Positions 51,028 to 63,150 of a DNA stretch of 64,000 nt are shown here, piece by piece (within the stretch, counting starts at the first letter, position 1; each line of letters starts with the position of its first letter). A program made the position numbers and the translations under genes. The DNA lies in NCBI RefSeq assembly GCF_036320965.1, contig NC_092224.1, positions 102,272,492 to 102,336,491 of the forward strand. The letters run 5' to 3'. The notes below the pieces were generated by a model. It did no database searches, was not told the DNA's origin, and worked only from the letters and a program-made list of their open reading frames with translations. Source of the DNA: Panulirus ornatus (Eukaryota; Arthropoda; Malacostraca; Decapoda; Palinuridae).

Positions 51028-52301
51028 ATACCAAACCTCACACATATATATCTTATAAAACAACCCTAGTCAATCAGCAGATGTTGATATGCCATGTATG
51101 AGATTTTACAGCAAGCATAAAAGGATAGAAATTCGATCATTCTGGGAAACCTTAATTCTCCAGGAATGAACTTGCGAATTGTTGCAGGTGTAGACAGTGA
51201 ATCTGCTGACCTTAGGACTCTGTTCGAGATAATTTTCTCAGCTGAATCTTCACACAGCTGAGGCACAGCTGAGGAGGGAAGCTGATATACTTGATCTATA
51301 TTTTTCATATCAGTTCATCAGTTCCGGCTAGCTAATACTCGTGCTGGCAAACATCTAAGTATATTCGATCATAACATATTTAGGTTTGATGTAAATTTCA
51401 AAACCCAGTCCCCAGAAAACAGCATTATTACCCCTAACGTTTGGCGACAGATGAATGTGATGTAGTTACTTGTAGTCATTATAAGGCAACAGGCTGCACA
51501 GTCCTAAGGAAAATGACCAGGGGCCGACGCTGCTCACCTGAGGCAAACTATATGATTCCCGATGACAGCAGAACAAACAACACAGGTGAGGATTCGTCAT
51601 TATGTGGACAAGTGTTGTTAAGGGTGGGTCTGAAGAAATGATACGTAATTAAAGAAATCATTCAACTGCTATAATCCCAAGATATGATGTCAATAACTCA
51701 ACTGTGAGTAAAATCATAGGATTCAACAACAGGATAACAGAACACTGGGAAAGACTTTGCAAGGATGGAAACAAATATGCCAGGGAAGACCTACACTTGA
51801 ATGCATTTGGTACATGCATACTATTTGTGTACAGAACTAAAGATTATGATAAAAGTATTATCAACAAAGTTTGGACATGGTTTACATTCCACTGAAAGAA
51901 AAGCCGAAACCAAAATATGATATATGCTCTAAAATTAAGGGGAACCCGGTAGGTTGCTAGATGTGTCAGATCAGATTAGGCCAGGTCATTAGGTTCAGAA
52001 TTTCTTGGGTCAAGAAAGTGTGCAACTATTTGCCATACTGACACACCGTCGAACATTCATTTGGCTAACACACGAGACAGACGGGTATGAACTATGGTCA
52101 AATGCCTGTATCAACCTGTTGATATAATCATCATATATTGCATATGATGACGTAGACATGATCGCTGTTTCAGAGCAATGAATACAGTAATAAAGAGATA
52201 TCACTCTTGGCTGATAAAGAAACCCCAAAGCAATGATACTTCCATAAAGCGTAAGTTACAGAAGGAAGGAAGCATTTCACAATATAAAAAGAAGGATCAA
52301 C

Positions 52302-52303
<2 letters not shown>
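50241..52303. other. No recognisable gene; contains a long (CT)n
   Basis: Frames over the (CT)n are low complexity. Others (51441-51641, 51704-51895) have no familiar features. Confidence 0.5.
50936..51022. repeat. (CT)n microsatellite
   Basis: About 43 perfect CT units. Confidence 0.99.

Positions 52304-52364
<61 letters not shown>
52304..52364. repeat. (GT)n microsatellite
   Basis: About 30 perfect GT units, 150 bp before the 33-bp array. Confidence 0.99.
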
Positions 52365-52365
<1 letters not shown>

Positions 52366-52510
52366 CATCATTTTAAACTTCCACCTTACGCTGCGTTGGT
52401 AATAGTTATTGGTGGTGTGCCTGGAGGACTAGGTCAGTCAGACGGACTTCAGGTTAGTAACACGTGGTTGCTTATTTCTATACAACTAAAACATGATAAG
52501 GAAGAATATA

Positions 52511-53895
52511 CTGTGGGACAGGGTCATCAGTGAAAGACCAGTATTGTGGGACAGGGTCATCAGTGAAAGACCAGTATTGTGGGACAGGGTCATCAGTGAA
52601 AGACCAGTATTGTGGAACAGGGTCATCAGTGAATGATTCGTATTGTGGGACATGGTCATCAGTGTGTGACTAGTATTGTGGTACAGGGTCATTAGTGAAT
52701 GACCAGTATTGTGGGACAGGGTCATCAGTGAATGACTAGTATTGTGGGACAGGGTCATCAGTGAATGACCAGTATTGTGGGACAGGGTCATCAGTGAATG
52801 ACTAGTATTGTGGGACAGGGTCATCAGTGAATGACCAGTATTGTGGGACAGGGTCATCAGTGAATGACTAGTATTGTGGGACAGGGTCATCAGTGAATGA
52901 CTAGTATTGTGGGACCAGGTCATCAGTGAATGACTATTATTGTGGGACAGGGTCATCAGTGAATGACTAGTATTGTGGGACAGGGTCATCAGTGAATGAC
53001 CAGTATTGTGGGACAGGGTCATCAGTGAATGACTAGTATTGTGGGACAGGGTCATCAGTGAATGACTCGTATTGTGGGACATGGTCATCAGTGTGTGACT
53101 AGTATTGTGGTACAGGGTCATTAGTGAATGACCAGTATTGTGAGACAGGGTCATCAGTGAATGATTAGTATTGTGGGACAGGGTCATCAGTGAATGACTA
53201 GTATTGTGGGACAGGGTCATCAGTGAATGACTAGTATTGTGGGACATGGTAATCAGTGAATGACTAGTATTGTAGGACAGGGTCATCAGTGAATGACTAT
53301 TATTGTGGGACAGGGTCATCAGTGAATGACTAGTATTGTGGGACAAGGTCATCAGTGAGTGACTAGTATTGTGGGGCAGATTCATTAGTGAATGACTGGT
53401 ATTGTGGGACAGGGTCATCAGTGAATGACTAGTATTGTGGGACAGGGTCATCAGTGAATGACTAGTATCGTGGAACAAGGTCATCAGTGAATGACTAGTA
53501 TTGTGGGACAGGGTCATCAGTGAATGACTAGTATTGTGGGACAAGGTCATCAGTGAATGACTAGTATTGTGTGACCAAGTCATCAGTGAGTGACTAGTAT
53601 TGTGGGGCAGATTCATCAGTGAATGACTAGTATTGTGGGACAAGGTCATCAGTGAATGACAAGTATTGTGTGACCGAGTCATCAGTGAGTGACTAGTATT
53701 GTGGGGCAGATTCATCAGTGAATGACTAGTATTGTGGGACAGAGTCATCAGTGAATGACTAATATTATAGGACAAGGTCATCAGTGAATGACTAGTATTG
53801 TGGGACAGGGTCATCAGTGAATGACTAGTATTGTGAGACAGGGTCTTCAGTGAATGACTAGTATTGTGAGACAGGGTCATCAGTGAATGACTAGT
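52511..53895. repeat. 33-bp tandem array, about 42 units, open as 482 minus codons
   Basis: The unit is ggtcatcagtgaatgac plus tagtattgtgggacag. The minus strand reads an 11-residue repeat SHSLMTLSHNT from 53934 to 52486 with no stop or shift. The other two minus frames are closed by TGA in the unit, so the open frame requires that no net frame-changing indel has fixed over 1.4 kb. Higher-order copies exist: a variant pair (catggtcatcagtgtgtgac) at 52651 and 53080 is 429 bp (13 units) apart, and 'gtggggcagattcat' recurs at 53371, 53602 and 53701 (7 and 3 units apart). No signal peptide or non-repeat domain supports a gene. I treat it as a minisatellite first and a possible repeat protein second. 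Confidence 0.85.
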
Positions 53896-54148
53896 ACTGG
53901 TAAGAAACTGGTTGCTGTCCCGGGGAACAAACAACCTTCCTGGATTTTATTTTGTTATATTTCTTTTCGGCCTTATGGTAGGAGCAGAACTCTTGGTGTT
54001 TGGGACAGTTCAGGTGACAACTAAGTGACTGACCTCAGAGACACTGACATCAGGAAGTCACACTGGAGGAGCTGACGGTGGCTGCACAGGAACAAACGGG
54101 AGCAGTTTGCTGGATACCTGATACCTTAATTGCTATGGGATCTCTTGT

Positions 54149-56053
54149 GCCCAAACCACTTCAAAACACCCTCTTCTGCTCTCTCAACCACGCTCTTTTT
54201 ATTTCCACACATCTCTCTTACCCTTACGTTACTCACTCGATCAAACCACCTCACACCACACATTGTCCTCAAACATCTCATTTCCAGCACATCCATCCTC
54301 CTGCGCACAACTCTATCCATAGCCCACGCCTCGTAACCATACAACATTGTTGGAACCACTATTCCTTCAAACATACCCATTTTTGCTTTCCGAGATAATG
54401 TTCTCGACTTCCACACATTCTTCAAGGCCCCCAGAATTTTCGCCCCCTCCCCCACCCTATGATCCACTTCCGCTTCCATGGTTCCATCCGCTGCCAGATC
54501 CACTCCCAGATATCTAAAACACTTCACTTCCTCCAGTTTTTCTCCATTCAAACTCACCTCCCAGTTGACTTGACCCTCAACCCTACTGTACCTAATAACC
54601 TTGCTCTTATTCACATTTACTCTTAACTTTCTTCTTCCACACACTTTACCAAACTCAGTCACCAGCTTCTGCAGTTTCTCACATGAATCAGCCACCAGCG
54701 CTGTATCATCAGCGAACAACAACTGACTCACTTCCCAAGCTCTCTCATCCCCAACAGACTTCATACTTGCCCCTCTTTCCAAAACTCTTGCATTTACCTC
54801 CCTAACAACCCCATCCATAAACAAATTAAACAACCATGGAGACATCACACACCCCTGCCGCAAACCTACATTCACTGAGAACCAATCACTTTCCTCTCTT
54901 CCTACACGTACACATGCCTTACATCCTCGATAAAAACTTTTCACTGCTTCTAACAACTTTCCTCCCACACCATATATTCTTAATACCTTCCACAGAGCAT
55001 CTCTATCAACTATATCATATGCCTTCTCCAGATCCATAAATGCTACATACAAATCCATTTGCTTTTCTAAGTATTTCTCACATACATTCTTCAAAGCAAA
55101 CACCTGATCCACACATCCTCTACCACTTCTGAAAACACACTGCTCTTCCCCAATCTGATGTTCTGTACATGCCTTCACCCTCTCAATCAATACCCTCCCA
55201 TATGATTTACCAGGAATACTCAACAAACTTATACCTCTGTAATTTGAGCACTCACTCTTATCCCCTTTGCCTTTGTACAATGGCACTATGCACGCATTCC
55301 GCCAATCCTCAGGCACCTCACCATGAGTCATACATACATTAAATAACCTTACCAACCAGTCAACAATACAGTCACCCCCTTTTTTAATAAATTCCACTGC
55401 AATACCATCCAAACCTGCTGCCTAGCCGGCTTTCATCTTCCGCAAAGCTTTCACTACCTCTTCTCTGTTTACCAAATCATTTTCCCTAACCCTCTCACTT
55501 TGCACACCACCTCGACCAAAACACCCTATATCTGCCACTCTATCATCAAACACATTCAACAAACCTTCGAAATACTCACTCCATCTCCTTCTCACATCAC
55601 CACTACTTGTTATCACCTCCCCATTTGCGCCCTTCACTGAAGTTCCCATTTGCTCCCTTGTCTTACGCACTTTATTTACCTCCTTCCAGAACATCTTTTT
55701 ATTCTCCCTAAAATTTAATGATACTCTCTCACCCCAACTCTCATTTGCCCTTTTTTTCACCTCTTGCACCTTTCTCTTGACCTCCTGTCTCTTTCTTTTA
55801 TACATCTCCCACTCAATTGCATTTTTTCCCTGCAAAAATCGTCCAAATGCCTCTCTCTTCTCTTTCACTAATACTCTTACTTCTTCATCCCACCACTCAC
55901 TACCCTTTCTAATCAACCCACCTCCCACTCTTCTCATGCCACAAGCATCTTTTGCGCAATCCATCACTGATTCCCTAAATACATCCCATTCCTCCCCCAC
56001 TCCCCTTACTTCCATTGTTCTCACCTTTTTCCATTCTGTACTCAGTCTCTCCT

Positions 56054-56056
<3 letters not shown>
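54149..56056 (-). mobile_element. LINE-R copy N: linker and RT, one nonsense codon, 3'-truncated
   Basis: On the minus strand the frame enters from (TA)n at [12 protein letters not shown]. It runs 220 codons through CAKDACGMRRVGGG, REAFGRFLQGKN, KRKRQEVKRKVQEVKKRANE (seven-A run intact) and ALRKMKAG, to one TAG at about 55423 where other copies have Lys (AGKAAGLDG). The same frame then continues for 428 codons through AFMDLEKAYDIVDRD, GLRQGCVMSPWLFNLF, LLFADDTALV and RYLGVDLAAD to LKWFGH near 54150. The last roughly 70 residues and the whole tail are replaced by unrelated DNA, which is unusual because LINE insertion normally keeps the 3' end. Except for that stop and the truncations the frame is intact. 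Confidence 0.93.

Positions 56057-56129
<73 letters not shown>
56056..56129. repeat. (TA)n at the 5' end of copy N
   Basis: Pure TA between copy N and an inverted tail fragment. Confidence 0.97.
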
Positions 56130-56135
<6 letters not shown>

Positions 56136-56314
56136 GACATATACATATATACACATGTACATAATTCATACTGTCTGCCTTTATTCATTCCCATCGCCAC
56201 CTCGCCACACATGGAATAACGACCCCCTCCCCCCTCATGTGCGCGAGGTAGCGCTAGGAAAAGACAACAAAGGTCCCATTCGTTCACACTTAGTCTGTAG
56301 TTGTCATGTAATAC

Positions 56315-56319
<5 letters not shown>
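56130..56319 (-). mobile_element. Internal LINE-R long-tail fragment
   Basis: Minus-strand match to the middle of the long tail only: catgacagctaga-type text, cctttgttgtcttttcc, gctacctcgcgcacatgagg and gcgaggtggcgatggg up to 'tatgtctgtgtgt'. It has neither the ORF nor the terminal module and is bounded by (TA)n on both sides. Confidence 0.85.
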
Positions 56320-56394
<75 letters not shown>

Positions 56395-56411
56395 GTATAT
56401 ATATATATATC
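56319..56411. repeat. (TA)n with an atgcagt interruption
   Basis: TA array flanked by actgcat at 56313-56319 and its complement atgcagt at 56390-56396. Confidence 0.95.
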
Positions 56412-57425
<1,014 letters not shown>

Positions 57426-57429
57426 TATA

Positions 57430-57433
<4 letters not shown>

Positions 57434-57520
<87 letters not shown>
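57434..57520. repeat. (TA)n
   Basis: TA with one 'gta' interruption between copy O and S copy 5. Confidence 0.97.
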
Positions 57521-57524
<4 letters not shown>

Positions 57525-57762
57525 TTCATACTATTCGCTATTTCCCGCGATAGCGAGGTAGCGTTAAGAACATAGTACTGGGCCTTTGAGGGAATATCCT
57601 CACCTGGACCTCTTCTCTGTTCCTTCTTTTGGAAAAAAAAAAAAAAAAAAAAAAAACGAGAGGGGAGGATTTCCAGCCCCCCGCTCCCTTCCCTTTTAGT
57701 CGCCTTCTACGACACGCAGGGAATACGTGGGAAGTATTCTTTCTCCCCTATCCCCAGGGAAA

Positions 57763-57765
<3 letters not shown>
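57521..57765 (-). mobile_element. S element copy 5, full length
   Basis: Minus-strand S from ccctggggatagggg (57755) to gcgaatagtatgaaaaaat (57525). Its tail reads gctacctcgctatcgcggga. The internal homopolymer is about 26 bases long. Confidence 0.9.

Positions 57766-57833
<68 letters not shown>
57766..57833. repeat. (TA)n
   Basis: Pure TA between S copy 5 and copy P. Confidence 0.97.
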
Positions 57834-57836
<3 letters not shown>

Positions 57837-58468
57837 CCAAACCATAAAGAGAATGAGTGAGGAAAGATTGACAAAGAGGATATGTGTGTCAGAGGTGGGG
57901 GAACGAGAAGTGGAAGACCAAATTGAAGGTGAAAGGATGGTGTGAAAAAGATTTTAAGCGATCGGGGCCTGAACATGCAGGAGAGTGAAAGGCGTGCAAG
58001 GAATAGAGTGAATTGGAACGATGTTCTATACCGGGGTCGACGTGCTGTCAGTGGATTGAACCAGGGCATGTGAAGCGTCTGGGGTAAACCATGGAAATTT
58101 TGGGGGGGCCTGGATGTGGAAAGGGAGCTGTAGCTTCGGTGCATTATGCATAACAGCTAGAGACTAAGTGTGAACGAATGTGGCCTTTGTTGTCTTTTCC
58201 TCGTGCTACCTCGCGCACATGCGGGGGAGGGGTTGTCATTTCATGTGTGGCGGGATGGCGACGGAATGAATGAAGGCAGCAAGTATGAATTATGTACATC
58301 TATATATATATGTATATGTCCGTGTATGTATATATATGTATACGTTGAAATGCATAGGTATGTATATGTGCGTGTGTGGACGTGTATGTATATCCATGCG
58401 TATGTGGGTGGGTTGGGCCATTCTTCCGTCTGTTTCTTTGCGCTACCTCGCTAACGCGGGAGACAGCG
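57834..58468 (+). mobile_element. LINE-R copy P: C-terminal end and long tail without microsatellite
   Basis: It reads [15 protein letters not shown], with base losses in the GRPNWRW region, and VNWND-type text, then the long tail with both modules (near 58205 and 58441). It stops at 'gggagacagcg' and passes directly into hAT transposase-like sequence without the usual AATAA or TA end. Confidence 0.88.
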
Positions 58469-58469
58469 C

Positions 58470-59340
58470 AGATGGTAACCAAAAAGCTGGTAGTTTTTCA
58501 GACAATTCACTATTACACTTTGTCAATGACAACATTAAACGGAAAGAAGTGACATCAACTTGAGCGCTGTTAGTAGTGAAAAAATTTCCGACAATGCTGA
58601 AAACTGGCTGCGATGGAGCAAATGTAGCATTACAGCCAGTCACCTGGTCTCTTGCAAGGTTCTTCACTGGATGCAAAGTTTGGGACACTTCTCTTCAGTA
58701 GAGCATTGGATCACTTGATAATGACAGAGTTCCTTCCTCTACATCACACTGCTTCAATACAAAACTCACTGACGCTATGCTTCCCTCTGATCACCGTTGA
58801 TCTTGGAATTTCATTGAACATTTTGATATGGAGAAATGTTTAGGTCTTTCAGATTCAGGTAATCCTTCTGCTAGATCATCCCTGTTACCTTCTTTATCCA
58901 ATGTTGATGTCGACCTCTCCTGAACTACCTCCAATTCTTCAAGCATTTCCTTGACATATACCACTGGGCACTTAGTCCTTCTGCTCTTGTAATGGAAGTC
59001 AGTCCAATTTGAACCTAGAATCTAATAAGCCGCTTCTTGAACATCTCTTATTTCCATGTATGGATCCAACCTTTTCTTCACAGAGTCCAATAGTACTTTA
59101 GCCAGTTACTCACAATGATGTAATTGTGAGTTATGATTATGAATTAGATTCTCTGGTGAGTGTTTAAGTCCCTGAATCACTGGTCTAGTAGCAGATATGG
59201 TCACCTTCTGCCCCTCCTCAATTCCATGGCCTCGTAAAAATGTTCTAGGACAATCACAAGCTACTTTAAGGCTGAAATCTCCACTGGCATGATTGCCTTC
59301 TTCCTCTGCTCTCTCTGGAACACAAGATCAGCTGCATTAT
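58470..59340 (-). mobile_element. Fossil hAT-type DNA transposase, C-terminal half
   Basis: On the minus strand, from 59340 downward: LVFQREQRKKAIMPVEI, then TISATRPVIQGLKHSPENL and LAKVLLDSVKKRLDPYMEIR near 59090. A one-base shift gives LLDSRFKLD near 59035, corresponding to the hAT LDPRFK motif. SQPVFSIVGNFFTTNSAQVD and FRLMLSLTKCN near 58595 resemble the C-terminal hAT dimerisation domain (SxxERxFSxAGxxxxxxR). Stops and shifts make it non-functional. The family is inferred from these three blocks. Confidence 0.6.
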
Positions 59341-59439
59341 TCACCACTGCAGGTTTTTGAGTCCGTATAATATTTTGTTTTTATCATCGGACTGATATCT
59401 TTGTTTGGGTCGGGTCAAGGGATCAAGAGGGTGGACTCA

Positions 59440-59755
59440 AACAGTTCATGATAAAACAGTACCGCTAACAAGTACCGCTACCGTTACCGGCGGTATTTCA
59501 AAAGTACCGTTTGCCCACCTTTGCATTTACAAGGCTAACAGTGCCACTTTCCTTCCCTTTCACGATTACAATCAAATTACAATTACTTGATCACTTAATT
59601 ACAACTTCAATCAATTACTTAAATCTTATTTTCAATTACAATTACAATCAATTACTTAGATTTCATTTTCAATTACATTACAATTATAATTACAATATTT
59701 CTATAATTGATTACATTTCAATTGATTTACAATTACAATTACTCCAACTTTGGAT
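59440..59755. repeat. ACCG and AATTACAATTAC repeat region next to the hAT fossil
   Basis: 59455-59510 contains several 'taccg' words in both orientations ('gtaccgctaccgttaccgg' and 'cggtatt'). 59565-59750 is built of irregular attacaattacaatcaatta repeats. Such short subterminal repeats are common near hAT ends, so this may be the terminal region of the element at 58470-59340; that link is inference. Confidence 0.45.
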
Positions 59756-59781
59756 GCAGCTGCTTGCAGAGTTTTGTGTGG

Positions 59782-60118
59782 TTAAACTAGCAGTGAGGGC
59801 ACACAAGCAGCCAGCTCTCGAGAGCGAAAAAACAAAAAGTAACACTTATAGAAGAGGGAAAGTGAACCAACATTGCTGCTCAGGGCGAGGGTGTCAAGTT
59901 TTGAGGTTAGCCTGGGACAGTTTATAAGTCGAACCGCTTTCGACTCATCTCTGTCAAGTAAGGATGCAGCGATGTGAGAGCAGCATTCCAAGCAAGGACG
60001 GATCAATTCTTTGTATGAACGGCGCAGCTGTTCTGAACAAAAGAAATTTCGACATCTAAACAGGACTCCCAGTTTCTCAGAGGCAGACTTAGCTATTTCC
60101 CTCCATATTTGAGGCTAG
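59782..60118 (-). mobile_element. Jockey-type LINE C-terminal fragment, still open
   Basis: About 110 codons are open on the minus strand: QIWREIAKSASEKLGVLFRC, SYKELIRPCLECCSHI, SLLDRDESKAVRLINCP, NVGSLSLFYKCYF and SRELAACVPSLLV with a stop at 59782. It matches the region KSASQKLGVLYRC onward of the element at 13700 and is better preserved. Three or four residues of the CSHIWG block are missing. Confidence 0.8.
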
Positions 60119-60228
60119 GGGTACCCATGCTGTATTCCTTCATTGTGAATTACAGAGAACCTGCTGTGGTTTGTAAAGTTTTAACTACTGGATCTTTTGC
60201 TTAAATCTTGTTTCATCTCTACTCCCTT

Positions 60229-60790
60229 AACCCTTTCATTAACCATATAATCAAATTCAAGCATTGCGTGATCACTTTTTATAGTTTGTGTATCACATGT
60301 GTATGTTCACTGACATGATGGTATGTGAAAATTTTTCTATTTACATTATAAGAACTTGTTCCTTTGTGAAAATCCGATTCGCTTAGTCTATCTGTTTAAG
60401 ATTGAAATCTTCCATCATAAATATTTACTATCTCGTAGAGGTACATGTTTTACCGCATCAGGCACCTTCTTGATTGCTTGATGATCTTTACAATTTGATG
60501 TTTGTTCTAGATCGTTCAAATCTTTGGTGGATTATATACCATCAACATCACCATCAATACACCTCTTTTCTAAAGTTGATTTTCCCATTATGTACTGTCT
60601 GAATGGGCCATCTTCCACTCTACCCTGAAATGTAAGGTTTTCTCATATTACGATAGTTAATCCTATTCCTCCTTTTTCTTCTTATTCCCCACTTGTTATC
60701 ATGTACCCCTCTGGGCAGAACAAGTGAGATCTTATCTCTTTAGTCAGCTTTGTTTCCACCACTCCAACCATATCAGGTGTGTTCCCCATC
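60229..60790 (-). mobile_element. Fossil CR1-type LINE endonuclease
   Basis: Minus strand: PDMVGVVETKLTKEIRSH near 60780 (catalytic Glu in the ET box), PEGYMITSG and EKGGIGLTIV near 60670, then degraded text, and SDHAMLEFDYMVNERVKGVE near 60275 (catalytic SDH box). ET and SDH are spaced about as in an APE endonuclease. Several stops are present. Confidence 0.62.
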
Positions 60791-61789
60791 ATGTTCTTAA
60801 ATCCAGATCTTTACCAGTTACTACTAATCCATCAGCATTTGTGTACACTACATCTTAACTTTCCTGATCTCCCTGTGGTGCTGGTGGGGTTCCTCTACCT
60901 CTTGCCTCATACAGTGTCTTCCACTTTTTGCCCTCTGATTGTATTCTTTTCTCTCTCCCTCACTTCCTTTAGTTTACCACATTGATGAATATCCCACTAT
61001 ATTCCACCTTATCTTAAATTTCTCATCCTGCTTGAATACCTCGCTAGATAACTCCAAATGAAAGGTAACCATAATTGGCCGGTCTCTCGCTACTTGATTA
61101 TAACAACTGACTTCTCCTTTTCTTTATAGCAGAAATTACGTCATGCAGTTTTGTAGCCAATATTAATCCTTTCATAAGGATTCTTTTTCCTTTTGCCTTT
61201 CTTCTTCCTCTTGTGCATAATTTTCTTGCAAGACAAAAATGGTAAATTACGTCTCTTTACTAATCTTTCTCATTTTGGTGACACCCGCGTTTCAGCTAAA
61301 ACCTCCAGTGTTGAATTCATCCGTGTTTATGCTTTTCTGAAAAAAAACTCTTTTTCAGCTAACATCAGTAATTCCAAATGCTTTGTACTTTCTAAACCTT
61401 TCATGAACCAGGCCATCTTCCAAGTATTCCATGTCTAACAGTGCAAATCATTCTTTTAAGAGCTTTATTTAATTTCCTGAGTACCTGTGTTTGTATGTTC
61501 CTAAATCTGTATTCCCATGGATCAAGTCTTCATGCTTTGTGTTTGTTGATGAACCCCCGAACCGGATCGTGCTCCTCCTCCCTGATCATTACGTTCAACA
61601 GATTTTTTATGTCTTATAGTCATTTCCTCCAGTTGAACAGCCTTTGGCACATCTACAAAAGACCCATCTGACTTTTTTTTTTTTGCTTTTCAGTAATTCA
61701 TGTTTCCATTGGAGATATACCATCTGAATCCCTTCAACTACTTTGAATCCGTTAGTAGATTTATGATGAATTACATAGAAAAGTTACAA
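60791..61789. other. No recognisable gene
   Basis: Pyrimidine-rich + strand frames (60779-60985, 61193-61438, 61441-61671) carry no identifiable motif. The minus strand may contain more LINE debris, but I cannot name it. Confidence 0.45.
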
Positions 61790-63150
61790 CAAAAATTGAA
61801 CGTTTGTAGTTGTGGGCTGACTGAGACAAACCGATGGATTAGGTTCACAAGTAGGAGTTAAAGCAACAGGACGATAATCAGAGAGGTCAGAACAGTCATC
61901 CTTCATAAGACTGGGCTGAAGGAAAAGCTCTGCAATTTCAACAGACACGGAAAAGACGAGCAAGCACAGATGCAAGTCCGAATGCTACACTCTCTCAGTA
62001 CACAGGGATGAATTCGGGGAGAGACAGCTATAGTACCGTCAGAACGGAAAAGTGAAGGAAAGGTAGAGCGACAGAAGTTGTTAACGAAGTCCTTAGTTAA
62101 AGACCAGAAAGACCTATCAGTGGATGACGAGGAGAGGTTATTGCACTTCCGTTGAATTAAGGAACCCTCACCTCACGGATGACGTACTTGCACTGATTAT
62201 GGGCAGTGATGATTGCCGGGAGTCGGAAAGTAGACTTTTTCCAAGCCCGATATGCCTAATCCCTTGCTTGAATGACCTCATGACAAGAGCGGTTGAACCA
62301 TAGATTAAAAGAAGTCGTAGTCATGGAGGAGGAGGAGGAGATAAATGCTTTCATTTCCGCAACAATAGCTCTGCTATGCGTTTGGTGGAGACAAAAGCAT
62401 CACTACAGGAGAGAGTAGTCTACACAGAGAAAGTCAAATGGGGATGTTTGTACGTTATTCCAGTCAGCCTTACTAAATTGCAAAAGTTTACGTTAAGAAG
62501 GGGCTAATGTAGAAGGTACTGTTATGATAGTATAGTCAGCTGAAGTAACTGGGGCGAGATTGTGTAGGTATAGTGCGAATAATTAGAGGCGAGAAGCAGA
62601 TCCAGACTGTAGAAAAGTGGTCATAACGATATTTCATATGGGTGGGGTGAGTGATAATTTTCTACAGATCGTTGAGAATGGAGAAACAGAACATTATTGG
62701 CCCCAGGTAGAGGTTCTCGGCATGCGGGTGAGAGGATGTCACGTCATCATGACAGGCGATTAAAGAGTCGAAAAAGTTATCAGATTTGTAGAATTAAGAG
62801 AGGATGACCTTGAACTAGATAACATCAAAGTTTGGGGACAGAGCTCAAGTCCTGCCACAGGTGTGATGATGCTGAAGTAAGTATAGACACCCCCTCTGAA
62901 TCGTGAGTGAACGTTATAATTGCATACGAGGAAGGGGCTTGTGAGAATATTATTAGACAACTGGGTCTCAGAGAGAAGTAAGATCTTAGGAGAGTTAGTA
63001 GGCCGATGGCTGTCAGCAGAAGAAAGGTTAGAGAAACGACGAATGTTGGTATATCGAAAACAAAAAGAGGCAGGTCTATCTGAGAGGAAAAGGTCGTGGT
63101 AGGGGCCGGCACTACCACACTCTAAAACCCTCCCTCCCATAGGCAATAGA
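61790..63150 (-). mobile_element. Decayed Jockey-type LINE, endonuclease to RT start
   Basis: On the minus strand: KILLLSETQLSNNILTSPFL near 62990 (endonuclease ET box) and YNVHSRFRGGVYTYF, then degraded text. LWFNRSCHEVIQARD near 62300 and AYRAWKKSTFRLPA belong to the linker. SFWSL-like and RSDGTIAVSP-type text lies near 62090-62020, and KDDCSDLSDYRPVALTPT near 61900 corresponds to PKKGDRSDPSNYRPIALTS at the RT start. It is broken by stops throughout. With the fragment at 59782-60118 it could be one element whose RT core was lost or displaced. Confidence 0.7.

Noticed and set aside
53896..54148. Regulatory region between the 33-bp array and LINE-R copy N
   Set aside because: No promoter motif or adjacent gene can be identified; the stretch is simply unassigned.
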